The notes under the pieces are model-generated. The model was not told the origin of the DNA. It was given only the letters and a program-made list of their open reading frames with translations, and made no database searches. Shown here one piece after another: positions 16,430-26,640 of a DNA stretch of 64,000 nt. This DNA comes from Streptomyces sp. NBC_01276 (GTDB taxonomy: Bacteria > Actinomycetota > Actinomycetes > Streptomycetales > Streptomycetaceae). Numbering within the stretch: position 1 is the first letter of the stretch; every line of letters starts with the position of its first letter. The position numbers and the translations under genes were made by a program. Location: positions 6,880,501 through 6,944,500 of the forward strand of contig NZ_CP108442.1 in the NCBI RefSeq assembly GCF_041435355.1, given 5' to 3'.

Positions 16430-16505
16430 GGCGTCACTCTAACGAGGCTCCAGGCCGCGACCTGGGGCTTTTCCCGATCCTCCGGAACGACCTCGTCCAA
16501 ACTAT

Positions 16506-16523
16506 TGACCGAGCGCTTGGCCA
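16506..16523. promoter_or_regulatory. Palindromic operator between TetR and deiminase 4
   Basis: TGACCGAGCGCTTGGCCA is an imperfect palindrome with only three mismatched pairs and overlaps a TTGACC -35-like element at 16505-16510 reading into deiminase 4. It differs clearly from the TGACTGAA-type sites, so deiminase 4 is under separate control, most likely by the adjacent TetR. Confidence 0.6.
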
Positions 16524-16588
16524 GTTTTACTTTTCGAGTCAACCCCGCTGCCAGGCGGGGGAGTTGGCATCCCCCCAAGGAGACCTCC

Positions 16589-17752
16589 ATGAGCGATCAC
16601 GCATTCCGTCCGCCCGCCCGCGGCATGGACCGGCGCAGGTTCCTCGCCGCCGCCGGTCTCACCGCCGCGGCCGCCGGGGCCACCGCGCTGACCGCGGCCG
16701 AGGGGCGCGCCTCGGCGGCCCCCCGACCCGCCCGCGCGGCGGCGGGGGCGTTCAGCGTGCCGATCGAGGACGTCCGCCACACCCGTACCTGGATGGCCTG
16801 GCCGGACAGCACCTCCATCTGGGGCGGCAGCCTCAGCGGGGTCCAGTCGGACATCGCGCTCATCGCCCGCACCATCGCCAAGTACGAGCCGGTCTACCTG
16901 TGCGCCAACTCCGGCAGCGCCGCCAGGGCCCGCCGGCTGTGCGGCCCGACGGTCACCGTCGTCACCACCATCCCCGTGGACGACTGCTGGATGCGCGACA
17001 GCGGCCCGGTCTTCCGTACCGACGGCGCCGGCGGACTGGACGCGGTCGGCCTGAACTTCAACGGCTGGGGCAACAAGCAGACCCACTCCAAGGACGCCCT
17101 GGTCGCCGGGCGGATCGCCTCCTACGCCGGCGTCCCGTTCACCGCCGCCGGCCTGGTGGGGGAGGGCGGCGCGGTCGAACAGGACGGCGCCGGCACCCTG
17201 ATGGCGACCCGCAGCAGCCTGGTGAACCGCAACCGCAACCCCGACACGTCACAGGCGCAGATCGAAGCCGCTCTGTGCGCCGCCTACGGCGCCTCCAAGG
17301 TGATCTGGTTCGACGGCGTGACCGGCCAGGACATCACGGACGACCACGTCGACGCCACCTCGCGCTTCCTCGCGCCCGGGAAGGCCCTCGTCCAGATGCC
17401 GTTGGCCTCGGACAACGACGTCTACGCCGAGGACGCGCGCCGGCAGTTCCAGGTCCTGTCCGGCGCGACGACCGCGGGTGGCGCCCGCATGACCGCCGAG
17501 AAGCTCCAGGGCCCCGACTACGACCTGATCCGCTCCACCAACCGGGACTTCCTCGCCTCCTACGCCAACTACTACGTGTGCAACGGCGCCGTCATCAGCG
17601 GCCAGTTCGGCGACACCCGGGCCGACGCGGCGGCGCGGGCCACGCTGACGCGCCTGTTCCCGGGCCGCGTCGTCGAACGGCTCGACATCGACCGTCTCGG
17701 CACCGGCGGCGGCGGCATCCACTGCGTCACCCAGCAGCAGCCGGTGCCGTAG
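16589..17752 (+). CDS. Agmatine deiminase / peptidyl-arginine deiminase family, Tat-exported (paralogue 4)
   Basis: This 387-residue deiminase has a clear Tat signal (MDRRRFLAAAGLTAAAAGA). Blocks: VDDCWMRDSGP, GLNFNGWGNKQ, EGGAVEQDGAGTLM, DITDDHVD with the catalytic His, and GGGGIHCVTQQ with Cys 379, which keeps the TQQ tail of classical agmatine deiminases. The ATG at 16589 follows AAGGAGA. The much longer open frame upstream overlaps the divergent TetR gene and is not real. It is the only deiminase here not preceded by a TGACTGAA-type operator. Confidence 0.9.
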   Translation: MSDHAFRPPARGMDRRRFLAAAGLTAAAAGATALTAAEGRASAAPRPARAAAGAFSVPIEDVRHTRTWMAWPDSTSIWGGSLSGVQSDIALIARTIAKYEPVYLCANSGSAARARRLCGPTVTVVTTIPVDDCWMRDSGPVFRTDGAGGLDAVGLNFNGWGNKQTHSKDALVAGRIASYAGVPFTAAGLVGEGGAVEQDGAGTLMATRSSLVNRNRNPDTSQAQIEAALCAAYGASKVIWFDGVTGQDITDDHVDATSRFLAPGKALVQMPLASDNDVYAEDARRQFQVLSGATTAGGARMTAEKLQGPDYDLIRSTNRDFLASYANYYVCNGAVISGQFGDTRADAAARATLTRLFPGRVVERLDIDRLGTGGGGIHCVTQQQPVP

Positions 17753-17806
17753 CGGACCCACCGCCCGACGGAGTGCGGGGCCGGCCCGCCCGCCCCCGGG
17801 CGCCGT

Positions 17807-19924
17807 TCAGCGCGGGTGCGCCCCGGGGGCGGGCGGATGGGGGAGTACCCGCGCGATGACGAGGGCGGCGTCGTCGGCCGCGTCACGGTGACGCAGGGCG
17901 GCCAGGAGCCGGTCGCAGGTCGCCTCCGGGGGGAGGTCCGGATCGGCGAGGAGGCGCAGGAGCAGGTCGAGGCGGTCGTCCAGGGCGTCGTCACGGGTTT
18001 CGACGAGACCGTCGGTGTAGAGGACCAGCCGGTCGCCGGGCAGCAGGTCGAGGACGGTGGACGTGAACCCGGCGTCGCCGAGGCCGCCCGTGCCGAGCGG
18101 CACTCCGGCCGGAAGGTCGGCCAGCGCGGGGGCCTGCCCCGACCTGACGACGACCGGGGGCGGGTGGCCTGCGAGGGCGACGCGGCAGCGCGAGCGGTGC
18201 GGGTCCCAGGTGGCGTAGACGCAGGTCGCCATGGTCCCGTCCAGTTCGGCGGTGATGTGGTCGAGGTGGCGCAGGACCCGTGCCGGGTCGAGACAGAGGT
18301 CCGCAAGGGTGCGGGTGGCCGTGCGCAGTTGGCCCATGGTGGCGGCGGCGTGGACACCGTGTCCCATCACGTCGCCGACCACGAGCGCGGTCTTGTCCCG
18401 GGGCTGACGGATCGCGTCGAACCAGTCGCCGCCTATCCCGCTCGCCGCCACCGCGGGCTGGTAGCGGTAGGCGATCTGGAGACCGGCCGCCCGCGGCGGG
18501 GGGTGGGGCAGGAGGTGCCGCTGCAGGGTCAGGGCGGTGTCGGTGGCGTGCTGGTACCAGCGGGCGTTGTCGATGGCGATGGCGGCGCGGGTGGCCAGCT
18601 CGCCGGCCAGGGTGACGTCGTCCTGGTCGAAGGGGAGCGGATTGCGGGTGCGCAGGAGGCCCAGGGCGCCGAGGACCTGGCCGCGGGCGGTCAGCGGTAC
18701 GGCCAGGTAGGAGTGCGCGCCCTCCCGGCCGAGGAGCTCCGCGGCGGCCCCGTCGCGCGCGATGTGTGCCAGGTCCGCACCGGTGACGTGCGACACCAGG
18801 ACGGGACGTCCGGTGCTCACGCAGCGGGTGACCAGGCGCTCGGCCGGGTACGTGGTGCGCTCGCCCACCGGGTCCGTGGCCCGGACGGCGTCCGTCCCGT
18901 AGGACGTCGCCACCGCGAGGGCCATGAAGAGCGCCTGCCCCGTCCGGGGGCCGGGCGCCGTCGCCACGCCGCCCTCCAGGACGGAGTCGAGGACGTCGAC
19001 CGAGGCGAGGTCGGCCAGGTCGGCCACGACGAGGTCGGCGAGCTCGCGGGCCGTGCGCTCCAGGTCCAGGGTGGTGCCGACGGTCACCGACGCCCGGGCG
19101 ATGAGGCCGAGGCGCCTGCGGGCCTCGGTGGCCTCCCTGGCCGCCCGGTAGCTGTCGGTGACGTCCACGACCACCAGGGCGACGCCGATCACACGCCCGC
19201 CCGGGTCCTCCAGCCGGTAGTACGAGCCCGACCAGGCATGCTCATGGTCCGGGTCCGCGGGTGTGCGCCCGGTGCCGTACTGGTCCAGCAGCGGTGCGCC
19301 GGTGTCCAGGACCTGACGCATGGAGGCTTCGATCGTGTCGGTGTCCAGGAACGGCAGGGCCTCGTGCGGCGTACGGCCCAGGAGCTCCTCGGAGGGCAGG
19401 CCGTTGATCCGCTCCAGCGTCGGGTTGACCAGGACGTACCGCAGGCCCGTGTCCAGCACCGCCAGCCCGAGCGGGGACTGCGCCACCAGCGGCACGGACA
19501 GCGCCAGGTCGCGCTCCACGCCCCGCAGGACGGTCTCGTCGCAGGCGATACCCAGCGCGTACACGCCGCCGTGTTCGTCCTGCAGCCGCATGTTGCGGAA
19601 CTCCACCAGCCGCGAGGAACCGTCCTTGTGCCGCACGGGGAAGACGCCCGCCCAGGCGCCGCCACCCGACATGACCTTGGCGAACAGCTCCAGCACCAGG
19701 TCGACGTACTCGTCGGCGACCAGCAGCTCGGCCGCGTGGCTGCCCAGCGCGTCCTCGGCGGACCAGCCGAAGAGGTCCTGTGCCTGGGGGCTCCACAGGG
19801 TGATCCGCCCCTGGGCGTCCAGGACCACCGCGGCCACGCTCAGTACGTCCAGCAGGCCTCCGGCCTCGGAGGGAACCACTCCCACGGGGCCGGGCCCGGC
19901 CCGCAACGCCTCGGGCGTGACCAT
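17807..19924 (-). CDS. PAS-PAS-GAF-PP2C (SpoIIE/RsbU-type) protein phosphatase
   Basis: This 705-residue cytoplasmic signalling protein starts at the ATG at 19922-19924, which has GGAGGT 6 nt upstream. Two PAS domains come first (LSVAAVVLDAQGRITLWS; then LGLAVLDTGLRYVLVNPTLERING), next a GAF domain (about 290-460) and a C-terminal PP2C/SpoIIE domain with GGDWFDA, VVGDVMGHG and LVLYTDGLVETRD, which carry the metal-binding Asp residues. Such proteins dephosphorylate anti-anti-sigma factors in sigma-B-like partner switching. No sigma or anti-sigma gene adjoins, so its partner is unknown. The C-terminus has no RsbW-like kinase domain. Confidence 0.93.
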   Translation of the reverse strand: MVTPEALRAGPGPVGVVPSEAGGLLDVLSVAAVVLDAQGRITLWSPQAQDLFGWSAEDALGSHAAELLVADEYVDLVLELFAKVMSGGGAWAGVFPVRHKDGSSRLVEFRNMRLQDEHGGVYALGIACDETVLRGVERDLALSVPLVAQSPLGLAVLDTGLRYVLVNPTLERINGLPSEELLGRTPHEALPFLDTDTIEASMRQVLDTGAPLLDQYGTGRTPADPDHEHAWSGSYYRLEDPGGRVIGVALVVVDVTDSYRAAREATEARRRLGLIARASVTVGTTLDLERTARELADLVVADLADLASVDVLDSVLEGGVATAPGPRTGQALFMALAVATSYGTDAVRATDPVGERTTYPAERLVTRCVSTGRPVLVSHVTGADLAHIARDGAAAELLGREGAHSYLAVPLTARGQVLGALGLLRTRNPLPFDQDDVTLAGELATRAAIAIDNARWYQHATDTALTLQRHLLPHPPPRAAGLQIAYRYQPAVAASGIGGDWFDAIRQPRDKTALVVGDVMGHGVHAAATMGQLRTATRTLADLCLDPARVLRHLDHITAELDGTMATCVYATWDPHRSRCRVALAGHPPPVVVRSGQAPALADLPAGVPLGTGGLGDAGFTSTVLDLLPGDRLVLYTDGLVETRDDALDDRLDLLLRLLADPDLPPEATCDRLLAALRHRDAADDAALVIARVLPHPPAPGAHPR

Positions 19925-20160
19925 GACCGGACCTCCTTCGCCCGCTGCGGCAGGTCTCGGACCCGACGATCCGCTCCCCACTCGCCCGTCGGCCCCATCC
20001 TCCTCCCGCCTACCCCGGACGACATCCTTTACCGGCGGGCGGCTGCCCGGCCGGCGGGCTCCGACCCCGTGATGGTGTGGCCGCCGTCACATCGCAGGGG
20101 TGTCACGTCCGGCCCCACTGCCTTGTCCCCACTGCAGAAGCCGGAGAAGGGACAGTCAGA

Positions 20161-20625
20161 ATGAAGACAGTCATCGTGTGCGCCTCCGTGTCACACGGCA
20201 ATACGCGTCGTGTCGCCGACACCATGGCCCCGGTACTGGGCGCGAAGGTCGTCTCCCCCGAGGAGGCCGGCCCGGCGGAGCTGGCCGGGGCCGACCTCGT
20301 GGGATTCGGCTCGGGCGTCTTCCTCGGCAGTCTCCACCCCCGTCTGACCGACTTCGTCAAGGCGCTTCCCGCCGGGCGGGGCCGGGCGTTCGTGTTCGCC
20401 ACCAGCGGGCTCCCCGAGATGCCGTTCGCGCCCTTCACCCGCCCCCTGGTCCGGCTCCTCGAAGGCAAGGGCTTCGAGGTGGACGGGAGCTTCTCCTGCC
20501 GGGCGTTCGACACGTGGACGCCCTTCAAGCTCGTCGGCGGCATCAACAAACAGCGGCCGGACGCCGAGGACCTGGCCGCCGCGCGCGCGTTCGCCGAACG
20601 GCTGCGGGGCGGGACCCGGGGGTGA
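20161..20625 (+). CDS. Flavodoxin-like FMN protein
   Basis: This 154-residue protein has a flavodoxin/NAD(P)H-oxidoreductase fold. It opens MKTVIVCASVSHGNTRRVAD, with the phosphate-binding loop SHGNTR in place of the usual T-x-T-G-x-T, then GFGSGVFLGSLHPRL and ATSGLPEMPF around the flavin. The start at 20161 has a GAAGGGA-like ribosome site; an upstream in-frame ATG adds residues of no family character. It would shuttle electrons in the cytoplasm. It is followed, on the opposite strand, by the nitrate reductase/diflavin fusion, but no functional link is proven. Confidence 0.85.
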   Translation: MKTVIVCASVSHGNTRRVADTMAPVLGAKVVSPEEAGPAELAGADLVGFGSGVFLGSLHPRLTDFVKALPAGRGRAFVFATSGLPEMPFAPFTRPLVRLLEGKGFEVDGSFSCRAFDTWTPFKLVGGINKQRPDAEDLAAARAFAERLRGGTRG

Positions 20626-20716
20626 GGTCCTCGAACCGGATCACCGACGTACGTCCCGACGCGTCGAAGGCGGTCCGGTCGCGGGGCGTGGGTCGCGCGG
20701 CGGGGGCGGGGGCCGG

Positions 20717-23700
20717 TCAGTAGACGTCACGGACGTAGCGCTTGTCGCCGGCGAGCTGCCGGACGTACGCGGCAGCCGATTCCTCGTCCATGCCGCCGTG
20801 CGCCGCGATGATCTCGTGCAGGGCCCGGTCCACGTCCTTGGCCATACGGCCGGCGTCGCCGCAGACGTAGAAGTGCGCGCCGTCCCGCAGCCACCGCCAC
20901 AGACGAGGGCCGTGCTCGCGCATCCGGTCCTGCACGTAGATCTTGTTGCGCTGATCGCGCGAGAAGGCGACGTCGAGCCGGTCGAGGTGGCCGGAGGAGC
21001 GGAAGGCCGCCAGCGTCTCACGGTGGTAGAAGTCGGTGGCCTCGCGCTGCTCGCCGAAGAACAGCCAGTTGGGGCCGGTGTGTCCCTTCGCCAGGCGGTC
21101 TTCCAGGAATCCGATGAACGGTGCCACGCCGGTACCCGGACCGACCATGATCATGGGTGTGGCGGATCCGGCGGGCGGGCGGAAGTGCGGCGACCGCTGG
21201 ACGAACACCTGTACGGGGCCGTCGTCGGCGCAGTCCGCCAGATAGGTGGAGCAGACGCCCGAGCGGTCGCGGCCCGTGTCGTTGGTGTAGCGGACGACGG
21301 ACACCGTCAGCCGGACCTCGCCCGGGTGCGCGAGCGGGCTGGAGGAGATGGAGTACAGCCGGGGCTGGAGCCGCTTGAGGACGCCGGTCCACTCGGCGGT
21401 GGAGGCCCGGACGGGGAAGGCGCCGATGACGTCGGCGGCCTGCCGTCCCCAGCTCCATTTGGCCAACTCGCCCTTGTTGTCGGGGCGCAGCAGCCGCTGG
21501 AGGTCCCGGTCTCCGGTACGGGTGGCGACGAACCTGAGGAGTTCCGGGGTGATGCGGGCGATGTCGAAGCGGGTCCGCAGTGCCTCGCGGAGGGGCAGGT
21601 GCGCCCCGTCGGGGAAGGCGATGTCCTCGTCGGGGTCGAGGCCGGTGAGGGCGAGCCATTCGGCCACGAGGACCGAGCCGTTGGCCGGCCATACGCCGAG
21701 GGCGTCACCGGGCTCGTAGGCGAGCTCGCCGTCGCGGGTGTCGAAGGCGAACTGCCGCACCTCCTTTTGTGATCCGGGCAGGCTGAGCAGCCGGTTCCCG
21801 ATCAGCAGGGTCGCGAACGGAGAGGCCTTGGAGTAGCTGCCGGGCGCCGCCGCACCTGTGGTGACGACCCCGGCGGAGGTGGCGGATGCCGTCGCGGGCT
21901 GTCGGCCGGCCGATGGGGCGAGGGCGGCGGTGATCCGGTCGAGCCACTGCCCGGTGGCTTCGTCGTAGTCGGGTTCGCAGTCGGTGCGGGGGTGCAGGCG
22001 GGTGGCACCGAGTTCCGCGAGGCGTTCGTCCAGGCGGCGCCCGTGGCCGCAGAAGTCGTCGTAGCCGGAGTCGCCGAACGCCAGCACGGCGTAGCGCAGG
22101 CCGTCCAGCCGGGCGGCATCGGGGGCGGCGAGCGCCTGCCAGAAGCCGGCGCCGTTGTCAGGACTGTCGCCGTCGCCGAAGGTGCTGGTGACGATCAGCA
22201 GGTCACTGTCGGCGGTGAGCTGCGCGGGGGTGAGGTCGGCCATGGAGAGCAGGGCCGGGGCATGGCCGGTCCCGGTGAGACGGGCGGCCGCGGTGGCGGC
22301 GAACTCCTCGGCGTTACCGGTCTGCGAGGCCCACAGCACGATGAGCCTGCGGGTCGTGACGACTTCGGGGGAAGCGGTGCCGGCCCGGTCGGGGGAGGCG
22401 GGGGCGGTGGGCGTGGTGGCCGTGTCCGTGGCCGTGCGGGAGAACATACCGGCCAGCACGCCGTCCACCCACCGCGCCGTCGCGGGGGCGAAGGGCGCGG
22501 TCGCGGGCAGTACCGGGACGCCGCCGGGCGGTGCCAGCGTGACGCCCGACAGGTATCCGGAGAGGTAGGTGCGCTCCGGCTCCTCCAGCGCCGGTCCGGT
22601 GAGGTCGGTGAGGCCGAAGAGGGCGGCGAGGGCGGACACGGCCGTGGCCACGCCTCCGGCCTGCGACTGCTGCGCCGCGACGGACGGGACGGCCGCGACG
22701 GACGGGATGGAGGGGGCGGACGGGGCGGCGGGCGCGGGCACGGCAACGGCCTCCTCGGGCTCCCGGGCGGCCACCACGCGCAGCGCCACGGCGCAGGCCT
22801 TGAACTCGGGCTGGAACGAGACCGGGTCGACGGCGTCGTTGGTGACGGCGTTGATGCTGAGGTACTCCCCGAACAGGTCGTTCCAGTGGAACGGTGCGAA
22901 GCAGTTCCCCGGGCGCACGCGGTCGGTGACGACGGCGGGCAGGACGGCGCGACCGCGCCGGGAGGCGACCTCGACGTGGTCCCCCTCCTCGGCGCCCATC
23001 GCGGCGGCGTCCTCGGGATGGAGCTCGACGAACGGGCCCGGGTTCAGCTTGTTGAGCCTGGCCACCTTGCCGGTCTTGGTGAGGGTGTGCCACTGGTGCT
23101 GCAGGCGGCCCGTGTTCAGCACGAACGGATAGTCGTCGTCGGGGAGTTCGGAGGCGGGCAGGTGGGGACGCCCCAAGAAGTGGGCACGGCCGGTGGCCGT
23201 GGGGAAGGCCAGCCGCGGCCGGGTCCCGTCCGCGCGTTCCAGGAGGGTCTGGCTGACGCCGTCGTTGAGGTAGCGGATCGGGTTGCGGTCGTCGCCGTCC
23301 TCGGACGGCGCCGGCCACTGGACCGGGGTCTCGCGCAGGCGCCGGTAGCCGACCCCGCGCAGGTCCCAGCCGGTCTTCGGGTTCCAGGCCCGCTTGAGCT
23401 CGTCGAAGACCTCCTCGGCGCTCGCGTACGTGAAGGCTCCGGTGAATCCCATCGCGCGGGCGACGCGGGCGATCAGCTGCCAGTCCGGCAGCGCCTGCCC
23501 GGGCGGGTCGACGACGCCCTGGACGAGGGTGAGGTTCCGCTCCGAGTTGACCATGACGCCGTCGGACTCCGCCCACAGCGTGGCGGGCAGCACCACGTCG
23601 GCGTACGCGTTCGTCTCCGTCTCGGCGAACACGTCCTGCGTGATGACCAGTTCGGCGGCCTCCAGGCCGGCGATGACGGACTTGCGGTTGGCGACCGACG

Positions 23701-24955
23701 CGACCGGGTTGGTGCAGATGATCCAGCACGCCTTGATGTCGCCCGCGGCCATCCGCTCGAACATCTCCACCGTCCCGCGCCCCACCTCGGTGCGCAGCGT
23801 TCCGGCCGCGATGCCCCACAGCTCCTCGACGAAGGCGCGCTCCTCGTCCACGAGGACGGAGCGCTGGCCGGGCAGCCCCGGGCCCATGTAGCCCATCTCG
23901 CGGCCGCCCATCGCGTTCGGCTGGCCGGTCAGCGAGAAGGGGCCGGAACCGGGGCGGCAGATCGCCCCGGTGGCGAGGTGGAGGTTGACCAGGGCGTTGG
24001 TGTTCCAGGTGCCGTGCGTGGACTGGTTGAGCCCCATGGTCCAGCAGCTCATCCACTCGCCGGCCTCGCCGATCCACCGCGCGGCCTGCCGGATGTCCGC
24101 TTCCGGTATCCCGGTGATCTCGGCGACCTTCGCCGGCGGGTAGTCCGCCAGGAAGCCGGGCATCTCCTCCCAGCCGTCCGTGAACTCGGCGATGAACGTC
24201 TCGTCCGTGTTCCCGTCCTCCACCAGCAGGTGCAGCAGCCCGTTCAGCAGCGCCAGGTCCGTTCCCGGCTTGATCTGCAGGAACAGGTCGGCCTTGTCCG
24301 CGGTGGCGTTGCGGCGCGGGTCGACGACGATCAGCTTGGCGCCGGCCGCCTTCACCCGGTCCATCATCCGCAGGAACAGGATCGGATGGCAGTCGGCCAT
24401 GTTCGCGCCGATCACGAAGAAGGCGTCGGCCCGGTCGAAGTCCCGGTAGGACCCGGGGGGTCCGTCCGCGCCCAGCGAGAGTTTGTAGCCGGAGCCGGCG
24501 CTGGCCATGCACAGGCGGGAGTTGGACTCGATCTGGTTCGTCCCCACGAACCCCTTCGCCAGCTTGTTCGCCAGGTACTGCGCCTCCAGCGACATCTGCC
24601 CGGAGACGTAGAAGGACAGCGCGTCGGGGCCGTGCTCGTCGAGGATCGAGCGCAGCCGCCCGGCCACGGCCGTGATCGCCGCGTCCACGTCGGCCTCCAC
24701 GGGCTCGGCGCCGCGCTCGGCGCGGACCAGAGCCGTGGCGGCCCGCCCGGCGGCGGCCATCATGTCGGCGCTGGTCGAGCCCTTCGTGCAGAGCCGCCCG
24801 AAGTTCGTCGGGTGGTTCTTGTCCCCGGAGGCCTTCTCGGCGGTCCGCCGGCCGGTGGCGGGGTCCCGGCCGATGCCGAGCAGGATGCCGCAGCCGACTC
24901 CGCAGTACGAGCAGACCGTCCGTACGCTCTCCGCCTTCGCATCCGGCGTCGTCAC
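20717..24955 (-). CDS. Assimilatory nitrate reductase fused to an NADPH diflavin reductase
   Basis: This 1412-residue protein starts with GTG (VTTPDAK) after AAGGAG. The N-terminal two-thirds is a NasC/NarB-type molybdopterin oxidoreductase: a 4Fe-4S site from Cys 15, 18, 22 and 56, then the bis-MGD domains and the cofactor-binding C-cap ([36 protein letters not shown]). After a low-complexity linker (about 730-865) comes a CysJ/P450-reductase-like module: FMN domain ([10 protein letters not shown]), FAD domain with RLYSISSSP and GVCSTYLAD, and NADPH domain with GPGTGVAPF and [13 protein letters not shown] at the end. It should pass electrons from NADPH through FAD and FMN to the Mo site within one chain and reduce nitrate to nitrite in the cytoplasm. 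Molybdate uptake genes lie 2.5 kb away. Such fusions occur in other actinomycetes. Confidence 0.93.
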   Translation of the reverse strand: MTTPDAKAESVRTVCSYCGVGCGILLGIGRDPATGRRTAEKASGDKNHPTNFGRLCTKGSTSADMMAAAGRAATALVRAERGAEPVEADVDAAITAVAGRLRSILDEHGPDALSFYVSGQMSLEAQYLANKLAKGFVGTNQIESNSRLCMASAGSGYKLSLGADGPPGSYRDFDRADAFFVIGANMADCHPILFLRMMDRVKAAGAKLIVVDPRRNATADKADLFLQIKPGTDLALLNGLLHLLVEDGNTDETFIAEFTDGWEEMPGFLADYPPAKVAEITGIPEADIRQAARWIGEAGEWMSCWTMGLNQSTHGTWNTNALVNLHLATGAICRPGSGPFSLTGQPNAMGGREMGYMGPGLPGQRSVLVDEERAFVEELWGIAAGTLRTEVGRGTVEMFERMAAGDIKACWIICTNPVASVANRKSVIAGLEAAELVITQDVFAETETNAYADVVLPATLWAESDGVMVNSERNLTLVQGVVDPPGQALPDWQLIARVARAMGFTGAFTYASAEEVFDELKRAWNPKTGWDLRGVGYRRLRETPVQWPAPSEDGDDRNPIRYLNDGVSQTLLERADGTRPRLAFPTATGRAHFLGRPHLPASELPDDDYPFVLNTGRLQHQWHTLTKTGKVARLNKLNPGPFVELHPEDAAAMGAEEGDHVEVASRRGRAVLPAVVTDRVRPGNCFAPFHWNDLFGEYLSINAVTNDAVDPVSFQPEFKACAVALRVVAAREPEEAVAVPAPAAPSAPSIPSVAAVPSVAAQQSQAGGVATAVSALAALFGLTDLTGPALEEPERTYLSGYLSGVTLAPPGGVPVLPATAPFAPATARWVDGVLAGMFSRTATDTATTPTAPASPDRAGTASPEVVTTRRLIVLWASQTGNAEEFAATAAARLTGTGHAPALLSMADLTPAQLTADSDLLIVTSTFGDGDSPDNGAGFWQALAAPDAARLDGLRYAVLAFGDSGYDDFCGHGRRLDERLAELGATRLHPRTDCEPDYDEATGQWLDRITAALAPSAGRQPATASATSAGVVTTGAAAPGSYSKASPFATLLIGNRLLSLPGSQKEVRQFAFDTRDGELAYEPGDALGVWPANGSVLVAEWLALTGLDPDEDIAFPDGAHLPLREALRTRFDIARITPELLRFVATRTGDRDLQRLLRPDNKGELAKWSWGRQAADVIGAFPVRASTAEWTGVLKRLQPRLYSISSSPLAHPGEVRLTVSVVRYTNDTGRDRSGVCSTYLADCADDGPVQVFVQRSPHFRPPAGSATPMIMVGPGTGVAPFIGFLEDRLAKGHTGPNWLFFGEQREATDFYHRETLAAFRSSGHLDRLDVAFSRDQRNKIYVQDRMREHGPRLWRWLRDGAHFYVCGDAGRMAKDVDRALHEIIAAHGGMDEESAAAYVRQLAGDKRYVRDVY

Positions 24956-25201
24956 CGAGACTCCTTCCCCAGGGCCACCGTCCTCGCCCCGCGCGAACCG
25001 GGTGAGCCGCGGCAGGAGTGGGGAGGTCCCCACGGCCACGACCGTAGGAAGAGCGCATTACCGGGCGATCACGCCCCGCGGGTGCCGCGTGTAAACCGGC
25101 CCGCACACCGCTCGCCCCCTCGGTGTGAGCGCCACGGCGGTGACCGGCGCGACGCGCCCCGTGCGGCGCTCCACCGCCCGTGTCCCCCCGCAGGTACGCG
25201 A

Positions 25202-25231
25202 GCGGGCCCCCGACCGTGACCGGGGGCCCGC
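25202..25231. terminator. GC-hairpin terminator after the enolase gene
   Basis: GCGGGCCCCCG and CGGGGGCCCGC make an 11-bp perfect stem around an 8-nt loop, about 25 nt beyond the enolase stop on the minus strand. It is a strong candidate for the enolase terminator. Confidence 0.7.
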
Positions 25232-25255
25232 GCGGTCCCTACGCCTGCCGGCCGG

Positions 25256-26563
25256 TCACGCCCGGCGCAGTGCGGAGCGGCCCGCGTAGCGTGCCGAGTC
25301 GCCCAGTTCCTCTTCGATCCGGATCAGTTGGTTGTACTTCGCCGTGCGGTCGGAGCGGGAGAGCGAGCCGGTCTTGATCTGGCCGCAGCCGGTGGCCACC
25401 GCCAGATCCGCGATGGTGGTGTCCTCCGTCTCGCCCGAGCGGTGCGACATGACGGCCGTCCAGCCCGCCCGGTGGGCCGTGGCCACCGCGGACAGCGCCT
25501 CGGTCAGGGTTCCGATCTGGTTGACCTTGATGAGGATCGAGTTGCCGACTCCGGTGCGGATGCCCTCGCGCAGGAGCCTCTCGTCGGTGCAGAACACGTC
25601 GTCGCCGGTGAGCTGGCAGCGGTCGCCGACGCGGGCGGTCAGCTCGCGCCAGCCGTCCAGGTCGTTCTCCGCCATCGGGTCCTCGACGGAGACGATCGGG
25701 TAGGCGTCGATGAGCTTGGCCAGGTAGTCGGCGTTCTGGGAGGGGGTGCGGCGCACCCCCTCGCCGGCGTAGTCGTACACCCCGTCGCGGAAGAACTCCG
25801 ACGAGGCCGGGTCCATGATCAGGCCGATGTCCGTGCCCGGGCGGTAGCCGGTGCGCTCGATGGCGGCCACCACGAAGTCGAGCGCCTCCTCGGCGGTACG
25901 CAGCGCGGGCGCGAAGCCGCCCTCGTCGCCGACGCCCGTGGAGTGCCCGGCGGCCAGCAGGTCGCGGCGCAGGGTGTGGAAGACCTCGCTGCCCATGCGG
26001 ACGGCTTCGGCGAAGGTGTCCGCGCCCACGGGAGCGATCATGAACTCCTGGAAGTCCAGCGGATTGTCGGCGTGCGCCCCGCCGTTGACGATGTTCATCA
26101 TCGGCAGCGGCAGGCGGTGGGCGTCGGCGCCGCCGAGGTAGCGGTAGAGCGGCTGGCGGTGGGCCGCCGCGGCGGCCTTGGCGGTGGCGAGGGAGACGCC
26201 GAGCACCGCGTTGGCGCCGAGCCGCGACTTCGTGGCGGTGCCGTCGAGGCCGACCAGCGCGGCGTCGAGCCCCGCCTGGTCCGCCGCGTCCCGGCCGCGC
26301 ACGCACGCCGCGATCTCCCCGTTGACGTGGGCGACCGCGCGGTCGACGCCCTTGCCGTGCCAGCGCGCGGAGTCTCCGTCGCGCAGTTCCACGGCCTCCC
26401 GGGCGCCGGTGGAGGCGCCGGAGGGGACGGCCGCGCGCCCCAGGGACCCGTCCGTCAGGACGACGTCGACCTCGACCGTGGGGTTGCCCCGGCTGTCGAT
26501 GATCCGGCGTGCGGTGACGGTCTCGATGCCGGCGTCGACGTTCCCGGCTGCCCGTGCGGACAT
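25256..26563 (-). CDS. eno: Enolase (phosphopyruvate hydratase), divergent paralogue
   Basis: The 435-residue protein is full length for an enolase, which interconverts 2-phosphoglycerate and phosphoenolpyruvate. Visible motifs: [24 protein letters not shown], the catalytic Glu in GDEGGFAP, metal ligands in [14 protein letters not shown] and LTGDD, Lys in LIKVNQIGT, and the [10 protein letters not shown] loop. It has an N-terminal tail before TVTARRII. Streptomyces usually carries a main enolase in a different context, so a gene paired with a divergent MarR regulator is best read as a conditionally expressed second copy. The promoter region contains the 13-bp repeat array at 26641-26718. Confidence 0.93.
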   Translation of the reverse strand: MSARAAGNVDAGIETVTARRIIDSRGNPTVEVDVVLTDGSLGRAAVPSGASTGAREAVELRDGDSARWHGKGVDRAVAHVNGEIAACVRGRDAADQAGLDAALVGLDGTATKSRLGANAVLGVSLATAKAAAAAHRQPLYRYLGGADAHRLPLPMMNIVNGGAHADNPLDFQEFMIAPVGADTFAEAVRMGSEVFHTLRRDLLAAGHSTGVGDEGGFAPALRTAEEALDFVVAAIERTGYRPGTDIGLIMDPASSEFFRDGVYDYAGEGVRRTPSQNADYLAKLIDAYPIVSVEDPMAENDLDGWRELTARVGDRCQLTGDDVFCTDERLLREGIRTGVGNSILIKVNQIGTLTEALSAVATAHRAGWTAVMSHRSGETEDTTIADLAVATGCGQIKTGSLSRSDRTAKYNQLIRIEEELGDSARYAGRSALRRA

Positions 26564-26640
26564 GGTGGTTCCTCCCCGTTGTCATGTGCCGGGCCCCGGC
26601 TGCGACAGCGCTGGCGCTGGGCCCGACAAGTCCAAACCAT

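Noticed and set aside
21992..25219. Long open frame (about 1075 codons) antisense to the nitrate reductase
   Set aside because: A mirror of the strong codon bias of the nitrate reductase gene; no recognisable motif.
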